Assembly: GCA_963760285.1 (NCBI GenBank)
Contig: CAVXCI010000003.1
Location: 744,001 to 808,000 of the forward strand
Direction: 5' to 3'
Length of the DNA: 64,000 nt
Source: PALSA-278 sp963760285
Lineage (GTDB): Bacteria; Acidobacteriota; Terriglobia; Acidiferrales; UBA7541
The position numbers and the translations under genes were made by a program. The notes under the pieces were generated by a model. The model was not told where the DNA came from and did no database searches. It worked only from the letters and a program-made list of their open reading frames with translations. Of this stretch, positions 53,980 through 63,376 are shown piece after piece (position 1 is the first letter of the stretch; every line of letters starts with the position of its first letter).

Positions 53980-55326
53980 TCACTGACTGACCGTAATCTT
54001 AAAAACCGTGCCAAACGGCATCATGGGATTGCTGCCATCAGCGGTGGTTGTGCCAAATGCCATGTCTGTACCGCCAGGAGTAAGTGGTGCGGTGGGGAAT
54101 GCTCCGTCCCCGGTGGCCTTAAACTTGTGCAATATGGTTTCCACGCCGCCGGGATCTATTTGAAAGATAATGCCGCAACCAAAGTTGGGCAGAACCGAGC
54201 ACGATAGATCGCCGCCGTACTGCGTGGTTCCATACAGGTTGCCCTTCGCGTCCGTCAGTAAATTCGCGGCGGGATTCTGGCCATCGGATCCTGCACCGAA
54301 GCTATAGAGAACACTCGGTTTCCCGGTGGTATCAATTTTGAAAACGGCGCCCATGGTGTGCTGGCCGCCATAATAGGTGGTTCCATAAAGATTGCCGGCG
54401 GAGTCGCGAACCAAGCCCGCAGTTGGAAATATACCGTCGGGAACCAGAGGGTTCCCCACCGCACCCCCGAAGCTATGGACAACGGTCTCATTTCCTGAAG
54501 TATCAATCTTGAATACCGTTCCCCTGTTGTGGAGCCCGCCGAAATAGGTTGTGCCGTAGAGATTGCCCCGGGGGTCCAAGAGCAAGGTGCCGAACGGTAC
54601 TGCGCCGTCCATCTTGACGTTCTGCCCGGTAAAATTATGGAGAATCTTGCCTGCGTAAGTTCCGTTGGAATTGACAAGTTCGAATACGGTTCCGCAACCT
54701 TTGTTCCCATTCAACGTGCAAGTTCCTTTGCCGCCATAGGAAGCGGTGCCATAGACGTTGCCAGCCGAATCGATCGTGAGGCCCCCATAGGGGTACGATC
54801 CGCTCATGTCGGTTTTGAAACTAGCGAATACCTTCTCCTTGCCCATCGCATCCAGGAAAAATACCGTTCCCACGCCGTTGTTCCCCCCGCCTACAGTCGC
54901 GCCCAAAAAGTCCCCTTTCCCGTCTGAGATCACGCCACTGTACGGGCCGGCGCCGTCCGTGCCTCCCTTAAAGCTGTATAGGATCGTCGTCGCTTTGGTG
55001 GCCGGATCAATCTTGAAGATCGCGCCGTTGTCGTTTGCGCCGCCCCAATAAGTTGTGCCGTAGAGATTGCCCGCCGAATCGCGGATTACAGGCCCGAAAG
55101 GAGTCGATCCGTCGCCTGGCGCGCCCGCAAAATAATGGAGGGTTTCGACCGAAGCTACCACCGGGGTTAATGCCTCAACATACGGCGATTGACGGCCCGC
55201 GCCCGGCGCGGCGGTTGCGTGGCCGGACATGCTCGCGACAAACGCTATCGCCACGAGCAGCAACAGTCCCGGGCCTGTCGTCCACGAAGATTTGCAGGTA
55301 AAACCGCATGAGTTTGCCCTGGGCAT
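53980..55326 (-). CDS. Exported GloVer-repeat protein
   Basis: From ATG 55326 (GGAG seven bases upstream) the protein is 448 residues with a signal sequence (GLLLLVAIAFVASMSGHA). It carries about eight repeats of the pattern DSAGNLYGTTYYGG...GAVFKIDTTG...VLYSF, the GloVer tandem repeat known from Acidobacteriota, Verrucomicrobiota and cyanobacteria. The repeats probably build a propeller. Function is unknown. It is 52 bp upstream of the CEMIP-like gene on the same strand and could be co-transcribed with it. Confidence 0.88.
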   Translation of the reverse strand: MPRANSCGFTCKSSWTTGPGLLLLVAIAFVASMSGHATAAPGAGRQSPYVEALTPVVASVETLHYFAGAPGDGSTPFGPVIRDSAGNLYGTTYWGGANDNGAIFKIDPATKATTILYSFKGGTDGAGPYSGVISDGKGDFLGATVGGGNNGVGTVFFLDAMGKEKVFASFKTDMSGSYPYGGLTIDSAGNVYGTASYGGKGTCTLNGNKGCGTVFELVNSNGTYAGKILHNFTGQNVKMDGAVPFGTLLLDPRGNLYGTTYFGGLHNRGTVFKIDTSGNETVVHSFGGAVGNPLVPDGIFPTAGLVRDSAGNLYGTTYYGGQHTMGAVFKIDTTGKPSVLYSFGAGSDGQNPAANLLTDAKGNLYGTTQYGGDLSCSVLPNFGCGIIFQIDPGGVETILHKFKATGDGAFPTAPLTPGGTDMAFGTTTADGSNPMMPFGTVFKITVSQ

Positions 55327-55715
55327 GACACACTCCAGAATTGCGCCTATTTTCGTGGCCCGGCGGCCAGCGAGCAGATTCCAATCGGCAGAACTATACA
55401 CCTTGCGTCCACCGCCAGCAACGCGCTATTTCCGGCGTTTCCGTAAATGAAATGCGCTTGAGTTTTTCCAAATTGCTCGGAGCTTGATTCCGCGAGGAGG
55501 CTGAGGAGCGCCAGGAAGAATTTGAGCGCCCGTCCTTCTGATTCTACGGCACGGATATTGCAGCGGCGAAACAGTTCCTGGCAGTCCAGAAGGTTCCACA
55601 TCTGGGGCCTGTTTTGTTCATTGGAGTCCCGAAAGCCGGGAACTATGCGACCGGCGAGGGGCATCACGTGCCATTCGTGCCCGCCTTGCCTGGATCTGAC
55701 TCTCGATTTCGCGCG
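55327..55715. other. Spacer between the TonB receptor and the GloVer gene
   Basis: A 106-residue minus-strand frame (55347-55667) lies here, but it has no recognisable family and no clear ribosome site. I do not call it a gene. The promoter for the GloVer gene should lie near 55330-55450. Confidence 0.4.
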
Positions 55716-58616
55716 CTAGAAGCTGAACGTGCTCTGAACATAAATGATGCGGTTCGCCGCATTCGATGAAAACGGGCCACCCGCCAAAGCGTTGGGCACG
55801 CCAAAATATGTGGAATAGGACGCCGGAGAGGTGGCCGTGGGGGGATTCAAGACAGCCGTCGGCGTAGCCGGGTTGACGTTGTTGAAGATGTTGCGCGCGT
55901 TGACGCTCAAAGTGACATTGTAGCGCCACGGCGTCGTGCCGCCGCCGAATCCCCCGTGTGCTCCTCCGAACGGACCTCCCAGGCTATGCCCACCGCCATG
56001 CCCTCCACCAACCCCGCCGCCCGCCGCGCCCGAGTTAGGGGCCAGTTTCCCGAATCCAAATGTCTTGCTCAAGCGCAAATTCAGCGTGAAGCGGCCCGGG
56101 CTGGTGAGGTAATTCGAAGGCACGAGAGCCTCGCCGGGCTGCGGGACAGTATCAAAAGAACCGAAACCGGGCACGGTGACAACGTCCGCGGGCTTGGACA
56201 GACTGCTGGCAAACGCGGGACGCTGGTTGAACTGGGCGCTGCCAATCAAGTCCTGGCTAAGCGTGATGTTGTACGGCGTCCCGGACGTGGCGATCATGAA
56301 AGGGCTAAGGCTGAAATGGTAGGGCAGTGAAATATTGCCTCCGAGAAAGTAGCGATTGCGAATATCAAACGACGCGCGCCCGTAATCCTGGTGAATGTCG
56401 AACGGATTGGAAGGAAAACTCGTCGCGCCGGAAGTGTCGCTATTGGCGTAGTTCAGCGTGTAGTAGCTGAAAATTGTCAACCGGGAGCCGGCGCGCACAT
56501 TTACCTGAAGAATTAGCTGGTTCTGGCGGAAGATTGCGCCGGATTCATACTCGTAGACATTTTCAAAGTTGGGTATGGGCCGCAGGCCGGGCACCGGGCT
56601 GGTGTAATACGGGTAGTCATAGCTTCCCGGGATGGGCGAATTGATGTTGTTGAGGTAAAGCTGGTCATTGCCGATCGAGTTCATATAGGTAGCCGTGAAA
56701 TTGGAAATTTTCGTCAATTGACGTTCCAGGCTGACCGCCGTCTGCATCGTGTAAGGTGCGTGGATATTGGGCGACAACTGATAAATCGTGGGCAGCACCG
56801 TTAACGACGGGTTGACGCTGGGATAAAATGTCGGATTCGTGAACTCGTACTGCGACTGGATGATGCCGTTCTGGCGCCCGGCCTGCAGGACGTAATTGGA
56901 ACTGAACCGGTCGTAAAAAATGCCGAATCCGGCGCGCAGGATGGTCTTGGGCGCGCTCTTGCCGCGGCCTATGCCCCATGCCAAACCGAGGCGAGGGGCC
57001 CAATCGGCATGGTTGCTGATTTCGTTCTGCGATTCGAAACGCAGGCCATAACTCAGCGTGAGGTTGGGACGAACCCGCCAGTCATCCTCGGCGTAAAGAC
57101 CCACGTCAACCTGTCCCACGCTGGCGTAAGGTGTTCCCGTGGTTAGCAGGAACTGGGAAGCGCCCTGAATCTGGCCTTCCAATGTCATCTGATAGGCCTG
57201 TATCGAAGGGAAAATGTACATGCCGTTGAAGCCAGAACCTGATGAATTCCCATCGGTAAGACCGCGCAGCCGGCCGCCAAACTTTAGAAAATGTCTGGAG
57301 AGCTGAATGGACGTGTAGTTTTGCAATTCGTAGTGGTTGGTGCTGTCCAGGATCTGCCCCTGATTGCTGCCGCCTCCGTTGAACGCCCCGCCCACCTGGA
57401 CGGTGAACGCGGTGGACTGAGGAAACTGATTGCTCTCGTCGCGAATATATTGAAAACGAGTTTCATTGACGATTTTGGGCCCGAAAATCTGCGTGTCGGT
57501 CAACTGCAAGGTTTGCTCGGTGTTAAGAATGTTGTAAGCCAGCGAGGGAAGAGAGAAAGCGCCGATTCCATCGTTGGTCTCATCATCCCGGTAATACTGA
57601 TACCGCACCATCAGCGTATTGTTCTTGGACACCTGATAGTCGAGACGAGGGCTGATGTTGTCCCGGGTGCGGGGATTGGGCACGGCGGCGCTAAAGGGCA
57701 CGATCTGAAACTGGGAATTGACCGTCTCGGCATTCACAATCGAAAGGTCGTTGATATCGCGGATGTCGGCATTCAGAGAGAATGACGCTTTCTTGCTGAG
57801 CGGACCGGTGAGATTCCCGCTATATTGCGTGGAGTAGTAGCCCGGATATTCGGAACTTCCTGCGGTTCCCGCCGTGAAGTACGGATTCCTGGAATTGAAC
57901 GCCGAATCGTTGGCGTTGACCGAAAATGAGCCGTGCCACTTGTCGGTTCCGGGCTTGGTGAAAATTTCCACGCGGCCATAGCCCACCTTGTCATATTCCG
58001 CCGAAAAGGGATTTTGATTGATGCGGATTTCGCGAATGGAGGATTTCGGTGGAAGCTGGCCAGCCGTGAAGCCATCAATGTAAAACTGTCCGCCATTGGG
58101 GCCGGCGGATGGTCCCGCCAGAGCCTCGAGGTCCGTCTGCAGCTCATCGGGGTCGTCCGGAAGGGCGTCGAGTTCCTTCCCCGAGATGACAATGGCTCCG
58201 GCGTTGTTCTCGGGAGCAACATCCACGGTAGGGGTTTCAGCAGTCACTACAACGCTTTGCTGCTCTTCTTCAATGGCGAGGGATATTGTGAGCTTTTGCG
58301 GCGCCCCGGCATTGACTTGCACACCTTCATTTTTATAGGGCGCGAAGCCTTTGGCGATAACTTCGACTATGTATTTTCCCGGCGGCAGTCCGTCCTTGTT
58401 GAATACCCCGTCGGCATTTGTGACGGCGGCAAGCGTATCTCCCTGAGGCGTGGTGATCAGCACGGTGGCGCCTGCTACCGCCGCGCCTGAAGGATCCAAA
58501 ACCTGGCCATGAAGGGCGCCGCTGGCCGTCTGCGCCAATAAAGGGTTGGCGCAGGCCAAACTGCATAGAAATGCGATGGCAATCCAAAAATAATAGCGGT
58601 GGCGCACAGACTTCAT
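55716..58616 (-). CDS. Oar-like TonB-dependent receptor with carboxypeptidase-regulatory domain
   Basis: The 966-residue protein has a signal peptide (FWIAIAFLCSLACANPLLAQ). A CarboxypepD_reg domain follows (GALHGQVLDPSGAAVAGATV...ADGVFNKDGLPPGKYIVEV), then a plug domain and a 22-strand-type barrel (FYIDGFTAGQLPPKSSIREI; FSAEYDKVGYGRVEIFTKPG). This is the Oar/SusC-like architecture common in Acidobacteriota, importing oligosaccharides or peptides using TonB energy. Near the C-terminus (55938-56035) is a Gly/His-rich loop (GGGHGGGHSLGGPFGGAHGG) that could bind metal. It ends with a barrel-type terminal Phe. The DUF5666-like gene lies 38 bp upstream on the same strand. Confidence 0.93.
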   Translation of the reverse strand: MKSVRHRYYFWIAIAFLCSLACANPLLAQTASGALHGQVLDPSGAAVAGATVLITTPQGDTLAAVTNADGVFNKDGLPPGKYIVEVIAKGFAPYKNEGVQVNAGAPQKLTISLAIEEEQQSVVVTAETPTVDVAPENNAGAIVISGKELDALPDDPDELQTDLEALAGPSAGPNGGQFYIDGFTAGQLPPKSSIREIRINQNPFSAEYDKVGYGRVEIFTKPGTDKWHGSFSVNANDSAFNSRNPYFTAGTAGSSEYPGYYSTQYSGNLTGPLSKKASFSLNADIRDINDLSIVNAETVNSQFQIVPFSAAVPNPRTRDNISPRLDYQVSKNNTLMVRYQYYRDDETNDGIGAFSLPSLAYNILNTEQTLQLTDTQIFGPKIVNETRFQYIRDESNQFPQSTAFTVQVGGAFNGGGSNQGQILDSTNHYELQNYTSIQLSRHFLKFGGRLRGLTDGNSSGSGFNGMYIFPSIQAYQMTLEGQIQGASQFLLTTGTPYASVGQVDVGLYAEDDWRVRPNLTLSYGLRFESQNEISNHADWAPRLGLAWGIGRGKSAPKTILRAGFGIFYDRFSSNYVLQAGRQNGIIQSQYEFTNPTFYPSVNPSLTVLPTIYQLSPNIHAPYTMQTAVSLERQLTKISNFTATYMNSIGNDQLYLNNINSPIPGSYDYPYYTSPVPGLRPIPNFENVYEYESGAIFRQNQLILQVNVRAGSRLTIFSYYTLNYANSDTSGATSFPSNPFDIHQDYGRASFDIRNRYFLGGNISLPYHFSLSPFMIATSGTPYNITLSQDLIGSAQFNQRPAFASSLSKPADVVTVPGFGSFDTVPQPGEALVPSNYLTSPGRFTLNLRLSKTFGFGKLAPNSGAAGGGVGGGHGGGHSLGGPFGGAHGGFGGGTTPWRYNVTLSVNARNIFNNVNPATPTAVLNPPTATSPASYSTYFGVPNALAGGPFSSNAANRIIYVQSTFSF

Positions 58617-58654
58617 TTTATCTCCCGAGAAAAAACGGTCATCCTCACCGCACC

Positions 58655-59929
58655 TTACGGCGAGTTGTCCCCGGCTGCTCCGGCTGGCGCGCCAGCAAGA
58701 CTCCAGGGAGAAAGCGTCATTGCCTGGGTATTACTGGGAGCGGCCGCCAAAATTGGCTCGACGCCGCCAAGCACGGTAATCGCGGTCACCTGGCCGGGGG
58801 TGACGCCCGAAGTGGACACAATCATAACGACGTCACCTTTCTGCAAATCAGAGAGGCTGGCCGCGGGCATGCGATTCACAATCTGCTGAAAATCGGCCTG
58901 TCCGGCGCTGGACCGTGAACTTCCCGCCGCGACGCCGGATGGCTGGCGACTTCCGCTTGCCCCACTGGCGCCGGGTGGCGCGCCGCCACCGCTCGTCCCG
59001 GACCGGGACGCCTCCGTTGAGGCGCCTCCCGCCGATTCATCCGCCGCGGGTCCCTTCAATCGGAATGCGATCCGCCGTGCAATCTCCGGTGGCAGCTTGC
59101 GAATCTGCGATTGGTCACTAAATTTGACCAGAACGGATTCCTTGGTTATCAAATCCATCACGGTGATTGTATTGGCCGAGGGATCAACAGATTGGATTGT
59201 TCCGGCGATGTTCCGGAAAGACCCGGAGACAATCTCTTCGGCGGTAAATTCACTTCCATCGCTGCTGCGAATGCCTCGCGCGCGAAGTTGGTCTCCATGC
59301 TGGATCAAATCCAGCGGCGCGGGCTTGGCATCATCAAACTTCACCGAGCCCGGGGCATAACGGCGCAGGATGGTCTTTTTGGTGGTGTGAATCACCAGGC
59401 TCTTCTTTCCGCCCGCGGCCGCCACCGAGATTGTAATGGTTCCCGCGGCAGGATCCACGGAATCCACCATGCCGCCGACGCCGCGTTTCTCCCAATCTTC
59501 GCGATCCTGCTGCTGCCTGGCGTCCACGTCAGAGCGCTTCATCACGATAATGCCAGCGGCTGTCAAGGACTTGGCATCGGCGGATGGGAGACCACGAACG
59601 AAAATCCTGTCCCCTACCTGAAGATCCGGCAACTGGATGGGCGTAGCGTTCTTCAGATCGGTCTGGCCCGGAGCCACGCGCACGATTCGGGTATTTTCCA
59701 GCACGATGACGTTGACGTCTCCGCCGGAGTCCGGCGCCAGCGTAATTGTGTGGCCGCTGATTGCCTTAATTGCGCCCACCTGTTTTACAACCGCAGTCTG
59801 CCCCGCGGGCTGCTGCGCATGAAGCGCTGGGCCGCTGGCAGTCACGCAAAATATCGCCAAAGACAGGGCCACCATGGCTCCAGCTATGCAAATCGCATTG
59901 CCAAAAATTGGCCTTTTCCTGACAATCAC
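58655..59929 (-). CDS. Exported DUF5666-like repeat protein
   Basis: I start at the GTG at 59929, five bases after AAGGAGG, giving 424 residues with a signal sequence (AGAMVALSLAIFCVTASGP). The body has about three or four copies of a small beta domain of the type GAIKAISGHTITLAPDSGG...LQVGDRIFVRG and GTIQSVDPSANTITVMDL, as in DUF5666 proteins. The region about 300-370 is Ser/Gly/Pro-rich and disordered. Function is unknown; it is probably periplasmic or surface-located. It precedes the TonB receptor by 38 bp, so the two are probably one operon. Confidence 0.78.
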   Translation of the reverse strand: MIVRKRPIFGNAICIAGAMVALSLAIFCVTASGPALHAQQPAGQTAVVKQVGAIKAISGHTITLAPDSGGDVNVIVLENTRIVRVAPGQTDLKNATPIQLPDLQVGDRIFVRGLPSADAKSLTAAGIIVMKRSDVDARQQQDREDWEKRGVGGMVDSVDPAAGTITISVAAAGGKKSLVIHTTKKTILRRYAPGSVKFDDAKPAPLDLIQHGDQLRARGIRSSDGSEFTAEEIVSGSFRNIAGTIQSVDPSANTITVMDLITKESVLVKFSDQSQIRKLPPEIARRIAFRLKGPAADESAGGASTEASRSGTSGGGAPPGASGASGSRQPSGVAAGSSRSSAGQADFQQIVNRMPAASLSDLQKGDVVMIVSTSGVTPGQVTAITVLGGVEPILAAAPSNTQAMTLSPWSLAGAPAGAAGDNSP

Positions 59930-60215
59930 AAGGCCCTCCTTCCGGAACTCGGCCGAAGTCAAAGCTCCATTCCGGGACGCGCGGCCACGGAATCGCAAGC
60001 CGGCCCAACGTTCTTCGTTGGTTCTAGCTTAGACGCACGAGCATTTGGGAAACGTTTCCCCTTTTCTTGCAGGTTTCGATCACCGCATGCCTAATAATAG
60101 TGGTTAATTGCACCTCCGCATGACGATCCGCTTCGGAGGGCATGGCTCCTTCATGAATTTTGGAACTTTCGGCCCGGCAAAACGGAATCCTTATCTTGTA
60201 CTACTGTGCCTGTGA

Positions 60216-61328
60216 ATGAAACATAGTGCCGAAAACCGCGCGGGGATGCGTCTGTGGGAATTTCCACGGGCAATTTCGGCCCTGGCGTTGATGTGCTTGT
60301 CGCTTGTGCCAGTCTGGCCTATATATGGCCAGCAACAACCCCCCATATCTGTTGAAGCGAACATGGTGACGGTGTTTGCCACCGTCCGCGACAAACATGG
60401 CCAAATCGTTTCCGGCTTGACGAAAGAAGATTTCGCGCTAGACGAAGACGGCCGCCCGCAGACGATCAGTTATCTGGCACGAGAAAACGATCTGCCACTT
60501 ACCATCGGCCTGCTCGTGGACACCAGCTTGAGCCAGAGGCGCGTCCTCGATCAGGAGCGCAGCGCCAGCTCGAGTTTCGTTGATCACGCGCTGCGCGAAG
60601 ACAAAAAGGACCAGGCGTTCCTGATTCATTTCGATCGTGAGGTCGAACTCTTGCAGGACCTCACGCCGTCCCGCAAGAAATTGGAGTCCGCGCTCGGCTT
60701 GCTGCAAACGCCGGAGATGGAAGAGGCGAACGAAGGCGGCGGACATCACCGGGGCGGCGGCACGTTGCTTTACGATGCGGTCTTTCTCGCGTCCGGCGAC
60801 TTGATGGAAAAGCAGCAGGGTCGAAAAGCGTTGATCATTCTGTCTGATGGGGTCGACCGGGGGAGCAAAGAAACACTTTCGAGCGCCATCGAATCGGCCC
60901 AGCGAGCAAACACAGTGGTCTACTCAATCCTCTTCAAGGATGATCAGCTGAACGAATCAAGAGGAGGCTTCGGTGGAGGCGGTGGCGGCTGGGGTGGCCA
61001 CGGCGGCGGCTGGGGCGGACACGGCGGCGGCGGGCGTGGATACCCGCAGCAGGAACAGCGTCCCGACGGCAAGAAAATTCTCGGCCAAATCTCCACGGAA
61101 ACGGGTGGCCGCTTGTTCGAAGTCTCAAAGAAGATGACCGTTGATCAGATTTACGACCAAATAGAGCAAGAGCTGCGAAGCCAATACGTTCTGGGCTACG
61201 TCCCCGGCAAATCGGCCGATAGCGCCGGCTACCATAAGATTCATCTCACAACGAAGCAGAAAGACCTGGTAGTGCAAGCCCGCGATGGCTACTACACAGG
61301 CCAGCTCGTTTCCGCACCCCGCCAATAA
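60216..61328 (+). CDS. Exported VWFA-domain protein with Gly/His-rich insertion
   Basis: The 370-residue protein has a signal region (AISALALMCLSLVPVWPI) and an N-terminal beta segment (VEANMVTVFATVRDKHGQIV, DEDGRPQTISYLARE). The VWFA domain follows, with MIDAS VDTSLSQ at about Asp102 and ALIILSDGVDRGS. This is the typical VWFA-related acidobacterial layout. Inside the domain, near residues 250-280, is a run rich in Gly, His and Trp (GGWGGHGGGWGGHGGGG), absent from the paralogue at 33899. It resembles the Gly/His loop of the nearby TonB receptor. The gene is divergent from the DUF5666-like gene. Confidence 0.87.
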   Translation: MKHSAENRAGMRLWEFPRAISALALMCLSLVPVWPIYGQQQPPISVEANMVTVFATVRDKHGQIVSGLTKEDFALDEDGRPQTISYLARENDLPLTIGLLVDTSLSQRRVLDQERSASSSFVDHALREDKKDQAFLIHFDREVELLQDLTPSRKKLESALGLLQTPEMEEANEGGGHHRGGGTLLYDAVFLASGDLMEKQQGRKALIILSDGVDRGSKETLSSAIESAQRANTVVYSILFKDDQLNESRGGFGGGGGGWGGHGGGWGGHGGGGRGYPQQEQRPDGKKILGQISTETGGRLFEVSKKMTVDQIYDQIEQELRSQYVLGYVPGKSADSAGYHKIHLTTKQKDLVVQARDGYYTGQLVSAPRQ

Positions 61329-61509
61329 GCGAGGCGCCGCCCTCCGAAGTGGCAACGATCCACCAGCAACTCGCCGTGCGTACCGATAATTGCGGTTGCA
61401 TATAAAAGACTGCACGAGGGGGCACAACGCCTGCATCGGTGAGAGGAGACACGTTCCGTTATTTTGCTGTTTCAGGGATGTTGCTTACGCCCTGCACCTG
61501 GGCCATCGG

Positions 61510-63123
61510 CTAACTGTCGAGGGCGGTGAGCAATTTCGTGCCGTCGGGACTGCCCAGCCCGGTGCATGGATCCCACCCTTTCGCCGCATCGTAGCCATCG
61601 TTCCCGCCCTTGGTTATGTCATGAAAGGAAGCTGTGGCATCCGCGTTGGTATAGATCAGCGAGTTCAGGAATCCGACAGGTTTGCCGAGCGATTGATTGA
61701 TCAACGCCATCAAGCCAGACCATAGAGGAGCAACTGCGCTGGTGCCGCCGATGACGCCGCTTTGACCATCCACCACAACATTGTAGCCAGTAGTAGGATC
61801 AGCGTCGCCCGCCACGTCGGGGACTCCCCGGCCGGGTTTGCCGTTGGGGGATGCGGGGACGTTGGCGTTGTTCTGCCAGGTGGGCAAAGGAAAAACCTGA
61901 CTTACACCGCCGCCCGTGGCGCCTTCATTCTGCGCCGTTTCGTTCCATACGACTTCGCTGCTGATGGACGAGCCTTTGGCTACCAGTGTTGTACCCCCGC
62001 AGCCAGTCACGTTCGGGCTTGAGGAGGGAAAATCCACATTGAGACTATTGCCAGTGACTCCGTCTGTCGCGCCGCCGTCGCCGGAAGCCACGAAGATGGT
62101 GACGCCCACCACTGCGGCGTCCTGACAGGCGGCGTCAAAGGACTGCATGGCCTGCTGCGTCCAACTGCTTTCCGGACCGCCCCAACTGATGGAAAGGACG
62201 GAAGGATTCAGGCTGGTGTCATGAATGGCAGTAGTGAGTGCATCGAGGAACCCCTGGTCGGTGTTAGGGGCGAAGTATACGGCAAGCTCGGCCTTGGGGG
62301 CTATCGAGCCGGCGACTTCGATATCCAACTCCACCTCGTCATCCGCGCCGTTCGGATCTCCCGGAGAATTTTTCGCTCCGTCCACCGGCACGGCAGTCAC
62401 CTTGGGCGTGGTGATTCCCAGGTTGCCGAAGAAGGTGGCGAGGTCGCTGCTCTGATAGCCACCGCCCAGTTCGAGAATGGCGATGCATTGACCGGTGCCG
62501 TCCAGCTTCGCGGGAAAATCATATGCCTGACCGACCTGCGTGGGATCGTAGCTGCTTCCGGCGGCTTGCGCACGAACAGCACCGGACGGCGCTTTTGCGT
62601 TGCCACTCGCCTCTTTGAGGCGGCGAAAGTGGGGCTTGGCTTGCGGACGGTTGTCCAACCCGAAAACGCCTTCGACGATGCCGTCCAGGTCAGCGGGAAT
62701 GCGCACCGTACCAGTGCGCCCGCGGTACTCGCCGCCTCCGGGAAGAGAGTAGCGATTCAACCCCACTTCAAATGCGCGGCAGAAGTCTTGCGCCGTGCCC
62801 GATAAAATCACGGAACGGCGCGCCACGCTTTCGGCAACCACCTGAAGATTGTACTCGGCCGCGAACGTCTTAATTTTGGCGCAATCGTCAGGATGCGCCC
62901 CATAGGTGGTGGCGAAATCCTGACGGGTCATGTGCCGCCGCTGGGCGGGCATCCCGGCACATGCGCTGACGCTCCTGGAAAATTCACTGGGCGTTGAACC
63001 GCGGCGCACAATTATCGTCACCTGCATTTGCCCGTTGGGATCCGCGGGGCCGATTTTCTTCGCGCCCGGGACTATCGCTCGATCGCTATTGGCCAATTCC
63101 ACTTTTGGTTTCTTCGTGGTCAT
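61510..63123 (-). CDS. S53-family serine-carboxyl peptidase (kumamolisin/sedolisin type)
   Basis: From ATG 63123 (GAGGAGA nearby) the protein is 537 residues. A pro-domain (residues about 30-170; VIIL-type SVILSGTAQDFCRAFEVGLN) precedes the catalytic domain. The catalytic Glu263 and Asp267 are in DDEVELDIEV, the oxyanion Asp349 is in ASGDGGATDG, and the nucleophile Ser462 is in GGTSAVAPLW. A calcium site is suggested by FHDITKGGND near the C-terminus. These acid proteases cleave proteins at low pH. There is no classic signal peptide, as in kumamolisin precursors. It is in convergent orientation with the VWFA gene. Confidence 0.92.
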   Translation of the reverse strand: MTTKKPKVELANSDRAIVPGAKKIGPADPNGQMQVTIIVRRGSTPSEFSRSVSACAGMPAQRRHMTRQDFATTYGAHPDDCAKIKTFAAEYNLQVVAESVARRSVILSGTAQDFCRAFEVGLNRYSLPGGGEYRGRTGTVRIPADLDGIVEGVFGLDNRPQAKPHFRRLKEASGNAKAPSGAVRAQAAGSSYDPTQVGQAYDFPAKLDGTGQCIAILELGGGYQSSDLATFFGNLGITTPKVTAVPVDGAKNSPGDPNGADDEVELDIEVAGSIAPKAELAVYFAPNTDQGFLDALTTAIHDTSLNPSVLSISWGGPESSWTQQAMQSFDAACQDAAVVGVTIFVASGDGGATDGVTGNSLNVDFPSSSPNVTGCGGTTLVAKGSSISSEVVWNETAQNEGATGGGVSQVFPLPTWQNNANVPASPNGKPGRGVPDVAGDADPTTGYNVVVDGQSGVIGGTSAVAPLWSGLMALINQSLGKPVGFLNSLIYTNADATASFHDITKGGNDGYDAAKGWDPCTGLGSPDGTKLLTALDS

Positions 63124-63376
63124 GCCGTTTCTCCTCGCTGCATTCAATTGCTTGCCTGCCGGCAGAAACTGCGCCTGGCCCAAACGTTTTTCCCCTTGAA
63201 TCCAATCCGCCAGGCAAGGTCGCGATGATTTTTTCCGCTACCAGAATACGCCATCTTTCGGCCAACTCGCGCCGCTTTGTTGCCACGCGCTATTGATTGC
63301 GCCGGGCTTCCCTGCTAATGTATGCCGCATAGGGCTGGCTGCAGGTGACCGCGATCATCTCCTCCGGAGAATGCCA

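Noticed and set aside
55347..55667. Minus-strand 106-codon frame as a gene
   Set aside because: No recognisable domain, no clear ribosome site, and a position in the expected promoter region of the GloVer gene.
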